Below, piece after piece: positions 1 to 8,675 of a stretch of DNA of 64,000 bases. The notes under the pieces are model-generated. The model did no database searches. It was not told where the DNA came from and saw nothing but the letters and a program-made list of their open reading frames with translations. Each line of letters begins with the position of its first letter. The first letter of the stretch is position 1. This DNA comes from Candidatus Methanoperedentaceae archaeon GB37 (GTDB taxonomy: Archaea; Halobacteriota; Methanosarcinia; Methanosarcinales; EX4572-44). The stretch lies in contig LR991653.1 of the NCBI GenBank assembly GCA_905171695.1, positions 648,258 through 712,257 on the forward strand. Reading direction: 5' to 3'. The position numbers were made by a program, and so were the translations under genes.

Positions 1-61
1 AATATCCATCAGACGAGAGAGAATCTTCATCTGATAAATCCATTTCCCCCTCATCTATCAT
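1..61 (-). other. possible 5' end of a gene running off the left edge
   Basis: An open reading frame enters the left edge on the minus strand. From the first ATG (base 61) it reads about 20 acidic and serine-rich residues (MIDEGEMDLSDEDSLSSDGY) with no stop. A GAGG lies 11 bases before the ATG, which is a weak spacing. The same frame is open backwards to the serA stop codon, so serA and this frame are in register. It may be the start of a downstream gene in the serA operon. No family is recognised and the piece is too short to judge. Confidence 0.25.
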
Positions 62-124
62 CTTGCTTGATGCCTCTAAAGCCTTCTCTGCCAAAAGGGC
101 GAACTGTGGGCGTGTTAGAGCGTG

Positions 125-1702
125 TTATAGTGTTATCTGCTGTGCGGACTTAATCCCGCTCACGGATCGTATCTCTTCCAGTATCTCGTCTGTTATTGGG
201 GTGTCGATGTTCAGTATCATCAGAGCGTCGCTTCCCTGTCTGATTCTTCCGACCTGCATGCCTGCTATGTTGATGTTGTGTCTTCCAAGCACCACGCAGC
301 ACGGTCCTATGATGTTTGGTCGATCCTCGTGGACTGCGAGGATCATGTTCTGGGTTGGTGCGATGTCCAGGTGGTAATCGTCTATCTGAACGATGCGATC
401 TTCGCCGCCTACAACCGTTCCGCTCACCATTCGGGTTGTGTTGTCGTGTTCGATTATGAGGCTTATCACGTTCGGATAGTACTCCATCGTCTCTGACTTG
501 CTCTCGGTGATCTTTATTCCTCGCTCCCTTGCAACGACTGGTGCGTTGACGTAGTTCACGCCCTCTCCAAAGACGTTCTCAAGCAAGCCTTTCATGGCGG
601 CAATGGTCACGGTCTCAACCTCTTTCTCTGCAATCTCGCCATGGTATTGGATCGTAACTGAACTGTACGTGCCGCTGACGAGCTGAGATCCGATCCTCCC
701 GAGTTTTTCTGCGAGCTGGATATAGGGCGTGAGTATCGTCATGAGCTCGTGGCGCACGTAGGGCATGTTTATCGCATTCTTGACAGGGCGTCCGTTGAGC
801 GCGTTCTTGATCTCTTCTGCCACCGTCACCGCTACCTTCACCTGTGCCTCTTCAGTGGACGCTCCGAGGTGTGGTGTGACAACAACATTTTTAAGGTCGA
901 GTAGGGGGCTACTAAGTGGTGGTTCTTCGACGAAGACGTCGAGTGCTGCACCTGCGACTCTTCCACTCTTGAGTGCATTGTAGAGCGCGTCCTCGTTGAT
1001 TATTCCACCGCGAGCACAATTTACTATGTACGCGGTTGGCTTCATCTTCTCGAACTCTTCAGCATCGATCAGATTCACCGTGTCTTTCGTTAAGGGGGTG
1101 TGAACGGTGATATAATCCGATTTACTTATAACTTCATCGAGGCTTGTGAGCTTCACTCCCAGCTCGGAAGCCCGTTCACTCGAGATAAAAGGATCGTAGG
1201 CAAGGAGATCCATCTCAAAACCTATTGCTCTCTTCGCAACCTCTGCCCCAACGCGCCCGATTCCAACAATCCCAAGTGTCTTACCGCGAAGCTCCACGCC
1301 CATGAACTTTTTACGATCCCACCGCCTTCCAACGAGGCTTGCATGCGCCTCGGGAATCTTACGCGAGACTGCGAGGATCATAGCGATCGTGTGCTCGGCA
1401 GCCGAGATGGTGTTGCCTTCAGGCGCGTTAACAACGATAACCCCTTTCCTTGTCGCGGCAGCAACATCGATGTTATCAACACCGACTCCTGCCCTGCCGA
1501 TGATCTTCAATCTCTCACCGGCTTCGATGATATCACCTGTCACCTTTGTCTGGCTTCTGACAAGAAGAGCATCATACCCGGGTATCTTCCTCTTCAGTTC
1601 ATCATGGCTCAACTCTGTTGCAACATCCACCAGAAACTCCTTGCGAAGAATCTCAAGACCTTCATCTGCAATCGGATCGCTGACAAGAACCTTCAACTCC
1701 AT
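125..1702 (-). CDS. serA: D-3-phosphoglycerate dehydrogenase
   Basis: Cytosolic NAD-dependent oxidation of 3-phosphoglycerate, the first step of serine synthesis. The 525-residue protein has the long SerA layout: split catalytic domain, Rossmann domain with GIVGIGRVG near residue 144, the Arg (NCARGG, about 231), Glu (VEEPP, about 260) and His (TPHLG, about 278) catalytic set, then an intervening domain and a C-terminal ACT domain (about 450-525) that normally senses serine. A GTG lies two codons upstream (1708), but GAGGT sits seven bases before the ATG at 1702 and only one base before the GTG, so the ATG is preferred. Last complete gene of the left-edge minus-strand block. Confidence 0.95.
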   Translation of the reverse strand: MELKVLVSDPIADEGLEILRKEFLVDVATELSHDELKRKIPGYDALLVRSQTKVTGDIIEAGERLKIIGRAGVGVDNIDVAAATRKGVIVVNAPEGNTISAAEHTIAMILAVSRKIPEAHASLVGRRWDRKKFMGVELRGKTLGIVGIGRVGAEVAKRAIGFEMDLLAYDPFISSERASELGVKLTSLDEVISKSDYITVHTPLTKDTVNLIDAEEFEKMKPTAYIVNCARGGIINEDALYNALKSGRVAGAALDVFVEEPPLSSPLLDLKNVVVTPHLGASTEEAQVKVAVTVAEEIKNALNGRPVKNAINMPYVRHELMTILTPYIQLAEKLGRIGSQLVSGTYSSVTIQYHGEIAEKEVETVTIAAMKGLLENVFGEGVNYVNAPVVARERGIKITESKSETMEYYPNVISLIIEHDNTTRMVSGTVVGGEDRIVQIDDYHLDIAPTQNMILAVHEDRPNIIGPCCVVLGRHNINIAGMQVGRIRQGSDALMILNIDTPITDEILEEIRSVSGIKSAQQITL

Positions 1703-1760
1703 AGACACAACCTCAGGAAGGAGAGATGCAAGCCCATTTACTTAACACTTTTGAAGGTCT

Positions 1761-2411
1761 TCATGATTGGGAGCTACTGGAGAGGTTGGGAAGATCTGCG
1801 AGAACGATCTCCATGATCTCCTCGTGGACGCTTGTAATAGGCTTCTCTCCTTTGATCAGATGGGCGTATGGGAGCTCTTCTGCTAGAGTGGTGAAGATCT
1901 CTCTTACTCTCTCAAGGTATCTCTCGTCTTCGAATGCGTTTGGTGTATCGCCTCGGAGATTACGGATGCGTGAGATGCCGATCTCTGGGGGGATGTCGAT
2001 TATTAAGAGAATGTCAGGTACTGGTGCGATCTTTTCATTTTCGTTCTTGATATAATCGATGTTCAGCCCGCGAGCGCCTTGGTAGGCTATGTTTGAGAAG
2101 TAGTAGCGGTCCATGATCACGATAGATCCTCTTTTAAGGGCGGGCATTATGTTTTGTTTCACGTCTTCTATTCGATCGTTTAGGAACAATTGAAACTCTT
2201 CCATGACGCTGGTGCTGGATCTTCCATCTTCTGCAAGTTCGCGGATTTTTTTTCCGAAAGGTCCGTCAGTCGGTTCTTTGAGTCGGAGAACGTACGTGGT
2301 TGAAGGTTTGAGAGAGGTGAGATGTCTCTCGAGGAGATCTACCTGTGTGCTTTTACCGGCACCATCGATTCCTTCAACAGCGATCAGAACACCTTTTCTC
2401 GTGACTCTCAT
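1761..2411 (-). CDS. tmk: thymidylate kinase (dTMP kinase)
   Basis: Phosphorylates dTMP to dTDP with ATP. P-loop EGIDGAGKST begins near residue 13; the DRYYFSN stretch is the dTMP-binding DR(Y/F) motif, and RIRNLRGDTPNAFED looks like the lid region. At 216 residues it has the family's usual size. An in-frame TTG at 2435 overlaps the stop of the upstream gene (TTGA), but the ATG at 2411 places the P-loop at the usual distance from the N-terminus and follows a GGGGGAGGG run. It is translated directly behind the Taw1 gene. Identity is firm; the start is less so. Confidence 0.92.
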   Translation of the reverse strand: MRVTRKGVLIAVEGIDGAGKSTQVDLLERHLTSLKPSTTYVLRLKEPTDGPFGKKIRELAEDGRSSTSVMEEFQLFLNDRIEDVKQNIMPALKRGSIVIMDRYYFSNIAYQGARGLNIDYIKNENEKIAPVPDILLIIDIPPEIGISRIRNLRGDTPNAFEDERYLERVREIFTTLAEELPYAHLIKGEKPITSVHEEIMEIVLADLPNLSSSSQS

Positions 2412-2431
2412 TCCCTCCCCCTTCGAACTTC

Positions 2432-3361
2432 TCAATTCGCGTCTTCTCTCTCTATCTTCTCCTTCTTCCCATCTCTTGAGAGGAGGGTCACTCTGCTCGG
2501 TTCACTCTCATCCACCCATCTATACCCTGTATACTCGATTATTTTCTGTGCAAATCTTTTTATCTTCGAATGTGTCGGCATTGCACCTCTTTCAAGTCGT
2601 TTTCGTGAGAATCCGAGGTGCATGTATGCTTTTATTTCGATGTAGTCTGGTGTTGCACGGTTGATGAGTGCTGCATACCCTCTTGGATCTCTGTCGTTCA
2701 CGCCCTCTATGAGTGTTACTCGGATCGCGGTTCGTGTTCTCTTCTCTGATAGGATCTCGAGGCTTTCAAGGAGGTCTTCCCACATCTCTTCTCGTTCTGG
2801 CCTGCAGACTCGCAGGTACGTCTCGCGGTCAGGGGCTGTGAGGCTCAGGTAGAGCTGGGTTGGGTCGATCTCATCGATCGCTTCGGGGCGTGTGCCATTG
2901 CTCACAACGAATGTGGTCAGACCCTTCCTGTGGAAGGCGTTTACAAGTTCGCCTAGGGATGGGTAGAGTGTTGGCTCGCCTGCCAGTGATATTGCAACGT
3001 GGCGCGGGTTCTTTGACTCTTCCCAGAGACTTCTCTCTGCACGTGCCGATCCCCCGTAGCCTGAGACCAGGCGCTCCTGTGCTCTAAGCGTCTCATCCAC
3101 TATCACCTCTGGCGAGTCCCAGGGCGTCTCAGGGATCGCTGCATCGATTGCCCGCCAGCAGTGAAGGCACCTCTGGTTGCACTGGAGTGTGGGTGTCATC
3201 TGGATACAGCGGTGGGATGCTATGCCATAAAACCGTGATTTGTAGCACTGCCCCATATTGTTAATGCTTCTTTTCAGCCACAGGCATGTCTTAACCGCAC
3301 TATGTCTTCCTGCTCTCTGGTATCCGTGTTTCTTTAATAGTTTCTGGATCTCATCTACCAT
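2432..3361 (-). CDS. taw1: 4-demethylwyosine synthase (TYW1/Taw1), radical SAM
   Basis: Makes the tricyclic 4-demethylwyosine core on 1-methylguanosine-37 of tRNA-Phe from pyruvate. The 309-residue protein has the archaeal Taw1 pattern: an N-terminal KTCLWLKRS...CYKSRFYGIASHRCIQM region, then the radical-SAM CxxxCxxC motif as CNQRCLHC followed by W, the SLAGEPTLYP stretch and a conserved C-terminal half with YIEIKAYMHLG. Length matches archaeal homologues (about 310). It starts at an ATG six bases after the tfuA stop and its end touches tmk, so it is probably co-transcribed with both. Confidence 0.93.
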   Translation of the reverse strand: MVDEIQKLLKKHGYQRAGRHSAVKTCLWLKRSINNMGQCYKSRFYGIASHRCIQMTPTLQCNQRCLHCWRAIDAAIPETPWDSPEVIVDETLRAQERLVSGYGGSARAERSLWEESKNPRHVAISLAGEPTLYPSLGELVNAFHRKGLTTFVVSNGTRPEAIDEIDPTQLYLSLTAPDRETYLRVCRPEREEMWEDLLESLEILSEKRTRTAIRVTLIEGVNDRDPRGYAALINRATPDYIEIKAYMHLGFSRKRLERGAMPTHSKIKRFAQKIIEYTGYRWVDESEPSRVTLLSRDGKKEKIEREDAN

Positions 3362-3367
3362 CTTGAT

Positions 3368-4036
3368 TCACCGTCTCTCTGTCTCACGTTTTATTCGATG
3401 AATCACCTCTATCGCGTCCTCTCGTTTCAGGTCGACCGCATGCTCCTCTATATATCTATGGAGTTCCTCTGCTCTCTCTCGTGTGAGGATGGCATTATCT
3501 CTTGCCCTCTCAAGGAGTGCCCTGTAGTTTCGCTCAGGGTAGTATGTCTCTCTTGCAATCCTCACAATCTCTCTCTCTTCATCTGGTGTGATCAGGTCTT
3601 CTGCTGCAGCCTTGTGAAGTGTCTCGCGGATATTCACGAGTGGGGTTGAGAGCGGCTTGCAGGTCTCAGGGTCGAGCACAACTGCAACCTCGTCGTCCGA
3701 CGTGTATATCTCGCTTCGGTATCGCTGGTAGATGGTTCCGACTCCTATCATTCCGTGTCTGTCAAGCTCTGATGCGCGAAGTGCGCCCATGCTTGCACCT
3801 CCAAAGACTGTGATGCCTCTTTTGATCGCTTCAAGTATCTCCCTGTGCCCAACGGCTGCACGGTTGAAGAAGACGCCGTCAATTATTCCGATCACATCCG
3901 GTTCTTCTCTGATCGCCCTTATGATGTTGCCGCGGCGTACTGGTGGTCGGTAATCGGCGTTTGAGAGGATCTTTCTTGCATCCTCGTGTGTGATGCTCGT
4001 GCCCGTGTAGATGATTATCCTCCTCGCTTCGCCCAC
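3368..4036 (-). CDS. tfuA: TfuA-like protein, partner of YcaO in McrA thioamidation
   Basis: A 222-residue TfuA-domain protein: YTGTSITHEDARKIL near the N-terminus, IIDGVFFNRAAVGHREILEAIKRGI and GGASMGALRASEL are characteristic. In MCR archaea TfuA and YcaO are together needed for the thioglycine in McrA (shown in Methanosarcina), with TfuA thought to help deliver sulfur. It begins with GTG inside the 3' end of ycaO (22-base overlap), so the two are translationally coupled. The link to McrA here is by family and host type; mcrA is outside the window. Confidence 0.88.
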   Translation of the reverse strand: MGEARRIIIYTGTSITHEDARKILSNADYRPPVRRGNIIRAIREEPDVIGIIDGVFFNRAAVGHREILEAIKRGITVFGGASMGALRASELDRHGMIGVGTIYQRYRSEIYTSDDEVAVVLDPETCKPLSTPLVNIRETLHKAAAEDLITPDEEREIVRIARETYYPERNYRALLERARDNAILTRERAEELHRYIEEHAVDLKREDAIEVIHRIKRETERR

Positions 4037-5292
4037 AGATGCCCTCCTCTTCTTCTGCGCTTCATCTCTTCACGCACCCGTTCCCCGATACGTGTTGAAT
4101 CGAGCGCCGAGACCTCAAGTCCCGGGACTATGGCGCGTATGACCGGTATCTCGATCTTCTCTCTTGTGAGGTTGACGATGATCGCTCTACTGGCGATCCT
4201 TGCTATGCGATCGAGGACGATCCGTATATTCTCATACGGCTTTCGCTCTGCGCAGTTCGCGATCTCAGGCAGTGTGATCGTCTCTCTCCTCTTGTTGTAC
4301 CAGTGTCGATTGATCCGTTTGACAGTTGTGTAGCCTGCTCTTCGCATGACCTCTTCTCTCAGAGTGTCCTCGCGTGCACCGTGTATCTGGATGAGCCGGG
4401 ACTGTGCCGCTTCAGTGAGTGCCCGAGTGACTGCAACAGCAGGGTCGAGGTGTGCGCCTGCCCCGATCACGAGCAGTGCTGGATCTCTCAGGGCTCTGTC
4501 GTCGAGTGCTGCAAGAATGGTAGGAATACCTGTCTCGGATGGGAGGTTCCAGAGATAGACATCGACCATGGCATCAGTAAACTTCTTAAAGAGTGTGTAT
4601 GGTGTGCCATCTGATGGGTCAAGTACGATCCGTGAACCTGTCTCCCTCGTTCCCTCTGCAATGCTGTAGGCATCACGCTCGACAACCTCGAGTAAGCCAT
4701 GCAGGATCGCTTCTTCGATGGAGTTTCCTGCTGCAAACCCGTTGGTATCACTTCGAAAGAGTCTGAAAACACTCGGCGGTGGATTATAGGGATGATAGAC
4801 TGCATTTGCAGGTACGAGGACATCTTCGTCTGCGAGAAGATCCCAGCCACGCACCCACTCAATCGGGCTCTCTGGCGAGAGCGGCTGTGGGAGGATCAGT
4901 TCATTTGGGTCAAGAGGATTCTCAAATTCCTCCAGGTGGGAATAAGAGTCAACGATCCACTCTTCCCGGATATGCGGCTCCTTTATATCGAGATTGTCGC
5001 GGGACGCCTCTCCAAGACAGCGCTCAACCGCCTCCATCACAGCCGAGATCCTCGACTGCTCATCGCTCACACCCTTACCAGAGTAGACCGAGACTGCGCC
5101 CTTTGCAGCACTTGGTCGCGTGACCGAATGAACAGGTATGCCGATGCGGTCAAGATCTGTTATCTGTGCAACCCGCGTGACTCCAACCTTTGACTGCACA
5201 GACCTGATCCTGAGAAGTGACTCCTCTTCGCTCAAGACGCGATACGTGCCATTCAGGTATCTAAGCGAACGATCGAGTGTGAACAGTCTCAT
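4015..5292 (-). CDS. ycaO: YcaO cyclodehydratase-family protein (McrA thioglycine formation)
   Basis: ATP-dependent amide-activating enzyme. The 425-residue sequence shows the YcaO ATP-binding elements: GKGVSDEQSRISAVMEAVER near residue 73, and the later AEEAILHGLLEVVERDA-like helix (SIEEAILHGLLEVVERDAYS, about 192). In MCR archaea the YcaO/TfuA pair installs thioglycine in the McrA active-site region. It starts with an ATG that overlaps the prefoldin stop (ATGA) and runs into tfuA. The N-terminal NGTYRVLSEEESLLRI region is typical of the archaeal stand-alone enzymes rather than the bacteriocin ones. Confidence 0.9.
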   Translation of the reverse strand: MRLFTLDRSLRYLNGTYRVLSEEESLLRIRSVQSKVGVTRVAQITDLDRIGIPVHSVTRPSAAKGAVSVYSGKGVSDEQSRISAVMEAVERCLGEASRDNLDIKEPHIREEWIVDSYSHLEEFENPLDPNELILPQPLSPESPIEWVRGWDLLADEDVLVPANAVYHPYNPPPSVFRLFRSDTNGFAAGNSIEEAILHGLLEVVERDAYSIAEGTRETGSRIVLDPSDGTPYTLFKKFTDAMVDVYLWNLPSETGIPTILAALDDRALRDPALLVIGAGAHLDPAVAVTRALTEAAQSRLIQIHGAREDTLREEVMRRAGYTTVKRINRHWYNKRRETITLPEIANCAERKPYENIRIVLDRIARIASRAIIVNLTREKIEIPVIRAIVPGLEVSALDSTRIGERVREEMKRRRRGGHLWAKRGG

Positions 5293-5750
5293 TGCCCTAC
5301 CATAGGTTGTTGGAATTGTTGCGCTTCAGCCAGTTGCACCTGTTCAAGCACCCGCTGAATCTGCTGAATCTTACCTGTTAACTCAGAGAGTCGCTTCGTG
5401 AGATCGGAAAGAGCACGTTCTATCTCCTCTCTCCTCTTCACAAGCTCCTCTTTTGCCGCGTCAGCACCCATCTCCAGACAGACCCCTGCACCAACACCGA
5501 GCACCACTCTCTCAGGTTTCGTCAAGACAGAGTGTATGAACGATCCAGCACCAATCGGTATGAGGCTCTCCTCCCCCTTTCTTCTTCCAATCATGCCTTC
5601 GATCGTTGCAATCGCTCTCTCTACATCAGAGAGTGACATCTCTATCACCCCCAGCTGTTGTGTGAGCGCCTCTACCTGATCCCGGTATTGCTGGTAGTGA
5701 ACGAGCATCTCATTGATCTCTTCCTGAGTTATCTTCCGCTCCTGACTCAT
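5289..5750 (-). CDS. pfdA: prefoldin subunit alpha
   Basis: Subunit of the hexameric archaeal prefoldin that hands unfolded proteins to the thermosome. The 153-residue sequence is two long coiled-coil helices (about 1-45 and 100-145) around a beta hairpin segment ([30 protein letters not shown]), which is the alpha-type layout. ATGA overlaps at both ends couple it to rpl18a upstream and ycaO downstream. The rpl18a-pfdA pairing is common in archaea, while ycaO following it is less usual. Confidence 0.93.
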   Translation of the reverse strand: MSQERKITQEEINEMLVHYQQYRDQVEALTQQLGVIEMSLSDVERAIATIEGMIGRRKGEESLIPIGAGSFIHSVLTKPERVVLGVGAGVCLEMGADAAKEELVKRREEIERALSDLTKRLSELTGKIQQIQRVLEQVQLAEAQQFQQPMVGQ

Positions 5751-5929
5751 GCACCAACCTCCGAAACACTCTCGATCCTGATAGAGTTACGCTTCAGCCT
5801 GTGTTTGCTTCCAAATAATGAATAAGTCTTCTCAACAGCATTCTTCTCATTATTGCTACTGACGGTCTTGGTAAAGACCCTCCATCCATCGTCTGCCTTG
5901 AAACTTCCCTTCACGATAAATTCACCCAT
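5747..5929 (-). CDS. rpl18a: large ribosomal subunit protein L18a/LX (eL20)
   Basis: A 60-residue basic protein ([21 protein letters not shown]...) matching archaeal ribosomal protein LX/L18Ae in size and sequence. It leads a run of genes with four-base or longer overlaps (pfdA, ycaO, tfuA). A GGTGTGAT Shine-Dalgarno-like run precedes the ATG by three bases, and a TATA element lies about 70 bases upstream. Confidence 0.9.
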   Translation of the reverse strand: MGEFIVKGSFKADDGWRVFTKTVSSNNEKNAVEKTYSLFGSKHRLKRNSIRIESVSEVGA

Positions 5930-5998
5930 AACATCACACCGTTCTACTCTATGGAGAAACTCTTTTCAAATCCAATCTACCCTATCTTTTAGATGGAA

Positions 5999-6010
5999 GT
6001 TATATAACTC
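5999..6010 (-). promoter_or_regulatory. TATA element of the rpl18a-pfdA-ycaO-tfuA operon
   Basis: The palindromic AGTTATATAACT lies 70 bases before the rpl18a ATG, in the only sizeable gap (5930-6062) upstream of the operon. Its sequence and place fit an archaeal TATA box with a leader of roughly 40-45 bases carrying a ribosome binding site. It is a sequence match only. Confidence 0.45.
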
Positions 6011-6062
6011 TTTGCCGCAAGAGACAAAACGCGCAAACGAGTCACAACCCCAACTCATCGGC

Positions 6063-6899
6063 TCATCCCTTCTCCCCCTCAACCCAGAACTCTCCTCTAT
6101 CAGTATACTCTTTCTTCCAGATAGGCACCTCCACCTTGAGCCGTTCGATAGCCTCACGGAGAACAGAGAAGAGCTGGTCCCGATGGCTCGCAGCAACCAC
6201 AATATAGAGAATATCTTCACCAGGACCGATCCAACCCGTCCTGTGATACATACGTACATCAACTACGCCCTCCCGCGCCCTTAACTCGCTGCAGATCTCT
6301 TCCATCTTCTCCTCAGCAACGCCCTCGTAATGCTCAAACTCCAAGCCACGTGTGGAGACGTCCCCGGTAACCTCACGCACAATACCAGTAAAGCTCCCGA
6401 TAGCACCAGCGTACCGTATCATAGGATTCGACCTGACGCGGCGAATAAGTGACTTCAACGTATGATACTCTCTCTCGGCAAGGGTCAACCTGACAAGGTC
6501 AGAGATCAGTTCATCATCAAAATCCTGTCCCGCATCAACATGCTTCACCACATTATCCAGCCTATTCGACTCAAGTCCGATAGAGATCTTCGAAAGCCCG
6601 CTATCCTTAAACCCCTCAACCACAGCAAAGTCCATACCATCATCGCAGAGTTCATCGAGCGCACCCCTGAGACCTGCACCGCTGACAAACTTAACGAGTT
6701 CATCACGAGAGACAGCCACCGTGACCTCCGCACCCGCTCTGATATGCCGATCCGTATCAGTCCCACCCAAACTCAACCCATCGCCCGAGACGTGCTTCAC
6801 AGTTCCAACCCTACCATAACGCCCCAATGCACCAACCAGCCTCTCAACAAGCGCAGTCTTACCCGACTTCTTATACCCAACAACAGAGATAATCCTCAT
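6063..6899 (-). CDS. MobB-MoaE fusion, molybdopterin cofactor synthesis
   Basis: Two enzymes in one 278-residue chain. Residues 1 to about 155 are MobB-like: P-loop GYKKSGKTALVERLV, then TVKHVSGDG and GTDTDRHIRAGA, a GTP-binding partner in nucleotide addition to the pterin cofactor. Residues about 160-278 are MoaE, the large subunit of molybdopterin synthase, with GAIGSFTGIVREVTGD, LEFEHYEGVA, YHRTGWIGPGED and the C-terminal VPIWKKEYTDRGEFWVEG that holds the catalytic lysines. Such a cofactor (Mo or W) is used by formylmethanofuran dehydrogenase in these archaea. It stands alone, between gaps of 133 and 51 bases. Confidence 0.9.
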   Translation of the reverse strand: MRIISVVGYKKSGKTALVERLVGALGRYGRVGTVKHVSGDGLSLGGTDTDRHIRAGAEVTVAVSRDELVKFVSGAGLRGALDELCDDGMDFAVVEGFKDSGLSKISIGLESNRLDNVVKHVDAGQDFDDELISDLVRLTLAEREYHTLKSLIRRVRSNPMIRYAGAIGSFTGIVREVTGDVSTRGLEFEHYEGVAEEKMEEICSELRAREGVVDVRMYHRTGWIGPGEDILYIVVAASHRDQLFSVLREAIERLKVEVPIWKKEYTDRGEFWVEGEKG

Positions 6900-6950
6900 A
6901 ATACCACAGCCTTCAACCCATACAAAAATAGGCTTTGCGGTGTAATTTGA

Positions 6951-8561
6951 TCATTCCACGTTCATCTGTACGGTGGTGAAGATGGGTCCACGTATGTCGA
7001 TCTTCTTCTTGTGGCTTGTTATGTATCGCTGGGCAACCGGGTCTATCTTCAGGTTGACTTCGCCTGGTGTCTTCACGATTCGCACCCGATGCGTGACCTC
7101 ATCCAGTCCGTTGCAGAGCCCTTTCTCGATCTCGCTTGCAGCCATTGCGGCGAATGCATCGATGTATCTGATCTTCGTACTCACACCCTCTTCAATCAGT
7201 CTCTTCTCTCTCGGCGGAACCCCTATTATGTTCCCTTTGTGCACCACAACGGTATTCATCGCAGCAGGTCCACAGAGGCGTGTCCCTTCCTCTGGCTCCA
7301 CAACACTCACAACGATACCTCTGTTGAATAGCTCTCCCTCCCACGCTGTGAAGTTGCAGGGGCTTGGCTCGTCTCGGTGAGCCTCACACGTCTTGACTAT
7401 TGCCTCTGCTATCTCGAGTCCGGTATCGGTTACAGGCTCGTCTTCCACACGTATCATCCTCGCAAGTTCGTGGTCGCTTATCTCCCAGCTCGACCGATAC
7501 TGTGGGAACTGTGGATACGTGAGCGCTCGAACATCATGCGCATTGTGGAGTATCATGGCAAGTCTTTCAACTCCGAGCCCGAGGTTCATGACAGGGTATG
7601 GGATGTTGTACTCTGCAAGCGCGGTTGGTGAGTAGATCCCGAACGTGGCGATCTCAACCCAGCCATCCGAGTACTTGCCACTCGAACCCAGAAGCTTGGG
7701 GTGATATGCAAAGACCTCGATCTGAGTATCGGGGATATAGTACTTGCTCCGTTTCTCATCAGGCATGAACTTGAAGTCTTCAAATCCAAACTGTGAGAGC
7801 AAGCCCTCTGCCACTGCCATGCCATCATCCACAATCACATCCTCGTCCATGATCACACAAGATGCGGAGTGATACGCCATAAGCCTCGCTGCATCCTCTT
7901 CCTGTTCACGTCTGAAACACCTATCAACAGAGAAGAGACGGAGAGGCATGGGTGCGTGTTCAAGGAGAGCCGATAGCGTGATGAACCAGCCAGTCGTCAT
8001 GTGACTTCTGAGAGTTCTCTCTGTGGACTCTGGCTGGAGGTCCTTGAACTCTGGAAATACACGATCAAGCATCACCGCCACATCGGAATCAGGAACGTTC
8101 AAACGATGACTGATCTCTGCCACCAGGTCATCACCTCCAACCTCGCCCTTCTTGTAGCTGTGAAGAACTCCTTGGATCTCCTCAACACCTGCCTTATCGA
8201 TGCCAAGAAGTTCCATCACCATCGAGGCACGTTCATCAGAGATGCCAACATCAGGACGCGGAAGACCTGCAAGATAGAAACAGCGGTCAAGCACAGCCAG
8301 AGCCTCGTCTCCAAACTGCCTGCGAACATCCTCTTCATCCACAATCACAGGATTTACCATCTCATCAAAACCGAGACGAAGATACGCCTCCCGCAGACGA
8401 TGCACAGTATCAAATACCGGGTGTGGCTTTCCAAAGAGAGGACTGTTGCGAGGATACCTCCTATTTATCGAACGGCGAGAGAGCACAGATCGCCCCCTCC
8501 TCCATAACACGCCAAGATCAAGCCCATCACCTACCCTAAAATCATCAGGATCAAACTTCAT
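6951..8561 (-). CDS. sepS: O-phosphoserine--tRNA(Cys) ligase (SepRS)
   Basis: Charges tRNA-Cys with phosphoserine, which SepCysS then converts to Cys. It is a class II synthetase found mainly in MCR archaea. The 536-residue protein shows FGKPHPVFDTV, the motif-2 region RLFSVDRCFRREQEEDAARLM, TYHSASC-like AYHSASCVI and the motif-3 VMNLGLGVERLAM. Length matches known SepRS (about 535-540). An in-frame GTG three codons upstream (8570) is possible; neither start has a clear Shine-Dalgarno. Divergent from the gene at 8676. Confidence 0.95.
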   Translation of the reverse strand: MKFDPDDFRVGDGLDLGVLWRRGRSVLSRRSINRRYPRNSPLFGKPHPVFDTVHRLREAYLRLGFDEMVNPVIVDEEDVRRQFGDEALAVLDRCFYLAGLPRPDVGISDERASMVMELLGIDKAGVEEIQGVLHSYKKGEVGGDDLVAEISHRLNVPDSDVAVMLDRVFPEFKDLQPESTERTLRSHMTTGWFITLSALLEHAPMPLRLFSVDRCFRREQEEDAARLMAYHSASCVIMDEDVIVDDGMAVAEGLLSQFGFEDFKFMPDEKRSKYYIPDTQIEVFAYHPKLLGSSGKYSDGWVEIATFGIYSPTALAEYNIPYPVMNLGLGVERLAMILHNAHDVRALTYPQFPQYRSSWEISDHELARMIRVEDEPVTDTGLEIAEAIVKTCEAHRDEPSPCNFTAWEGELFNRGIVVSVVEPEEGTRLCGPAAMNTVVVHKGNIIGVPPREKRLIEEGVSTKIRYIDAFAAMAASEIEKGLCNGLDEVTHRVRIVKTPGEVNLKIDPVAQRYITSHKKKIDIRGPIFTTVQMNVE

Positions 8562-8637
8562 AATAACCACTCTAAATAATAATAACCCACATATTAGCCT
8601 TACCTGTCCTATAGGAATGTAAAGCCATGTTCAGAGG

Positions 8638-8650
8638 TTATAATTTTATA
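8638..8650 (+). promoter_or_regulatory. TATA box for the HDAC-family gene; leaderless start likely
   Basis: TTATAATTTTATA is centred about 30 bases before the ATG at 8676. With archaeal TATA-to-start-site spacing (about 25 bases) transcription would begin at or just before the ATG, so the mRNA would be leaderless. No Shine-Dalgarno is seen before the ATG. Confidence 0.5.
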
Positions 8651-8675
8651 GTGGTTGGGGTCTATACTCGGTTTT

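Noticed and set aside
125-127. serA TAA stop read through into the in-frame sequence to the left edge
   Set aside because: SerA ends at its normal length; the open frame beyond is better explained as chance or the start of a new gene. No recoding signal is visible.
1100-1816. Plus-strand 238-codon frame
   Set aside because: It is antisense to serA; serA shows all catalytic motifs.
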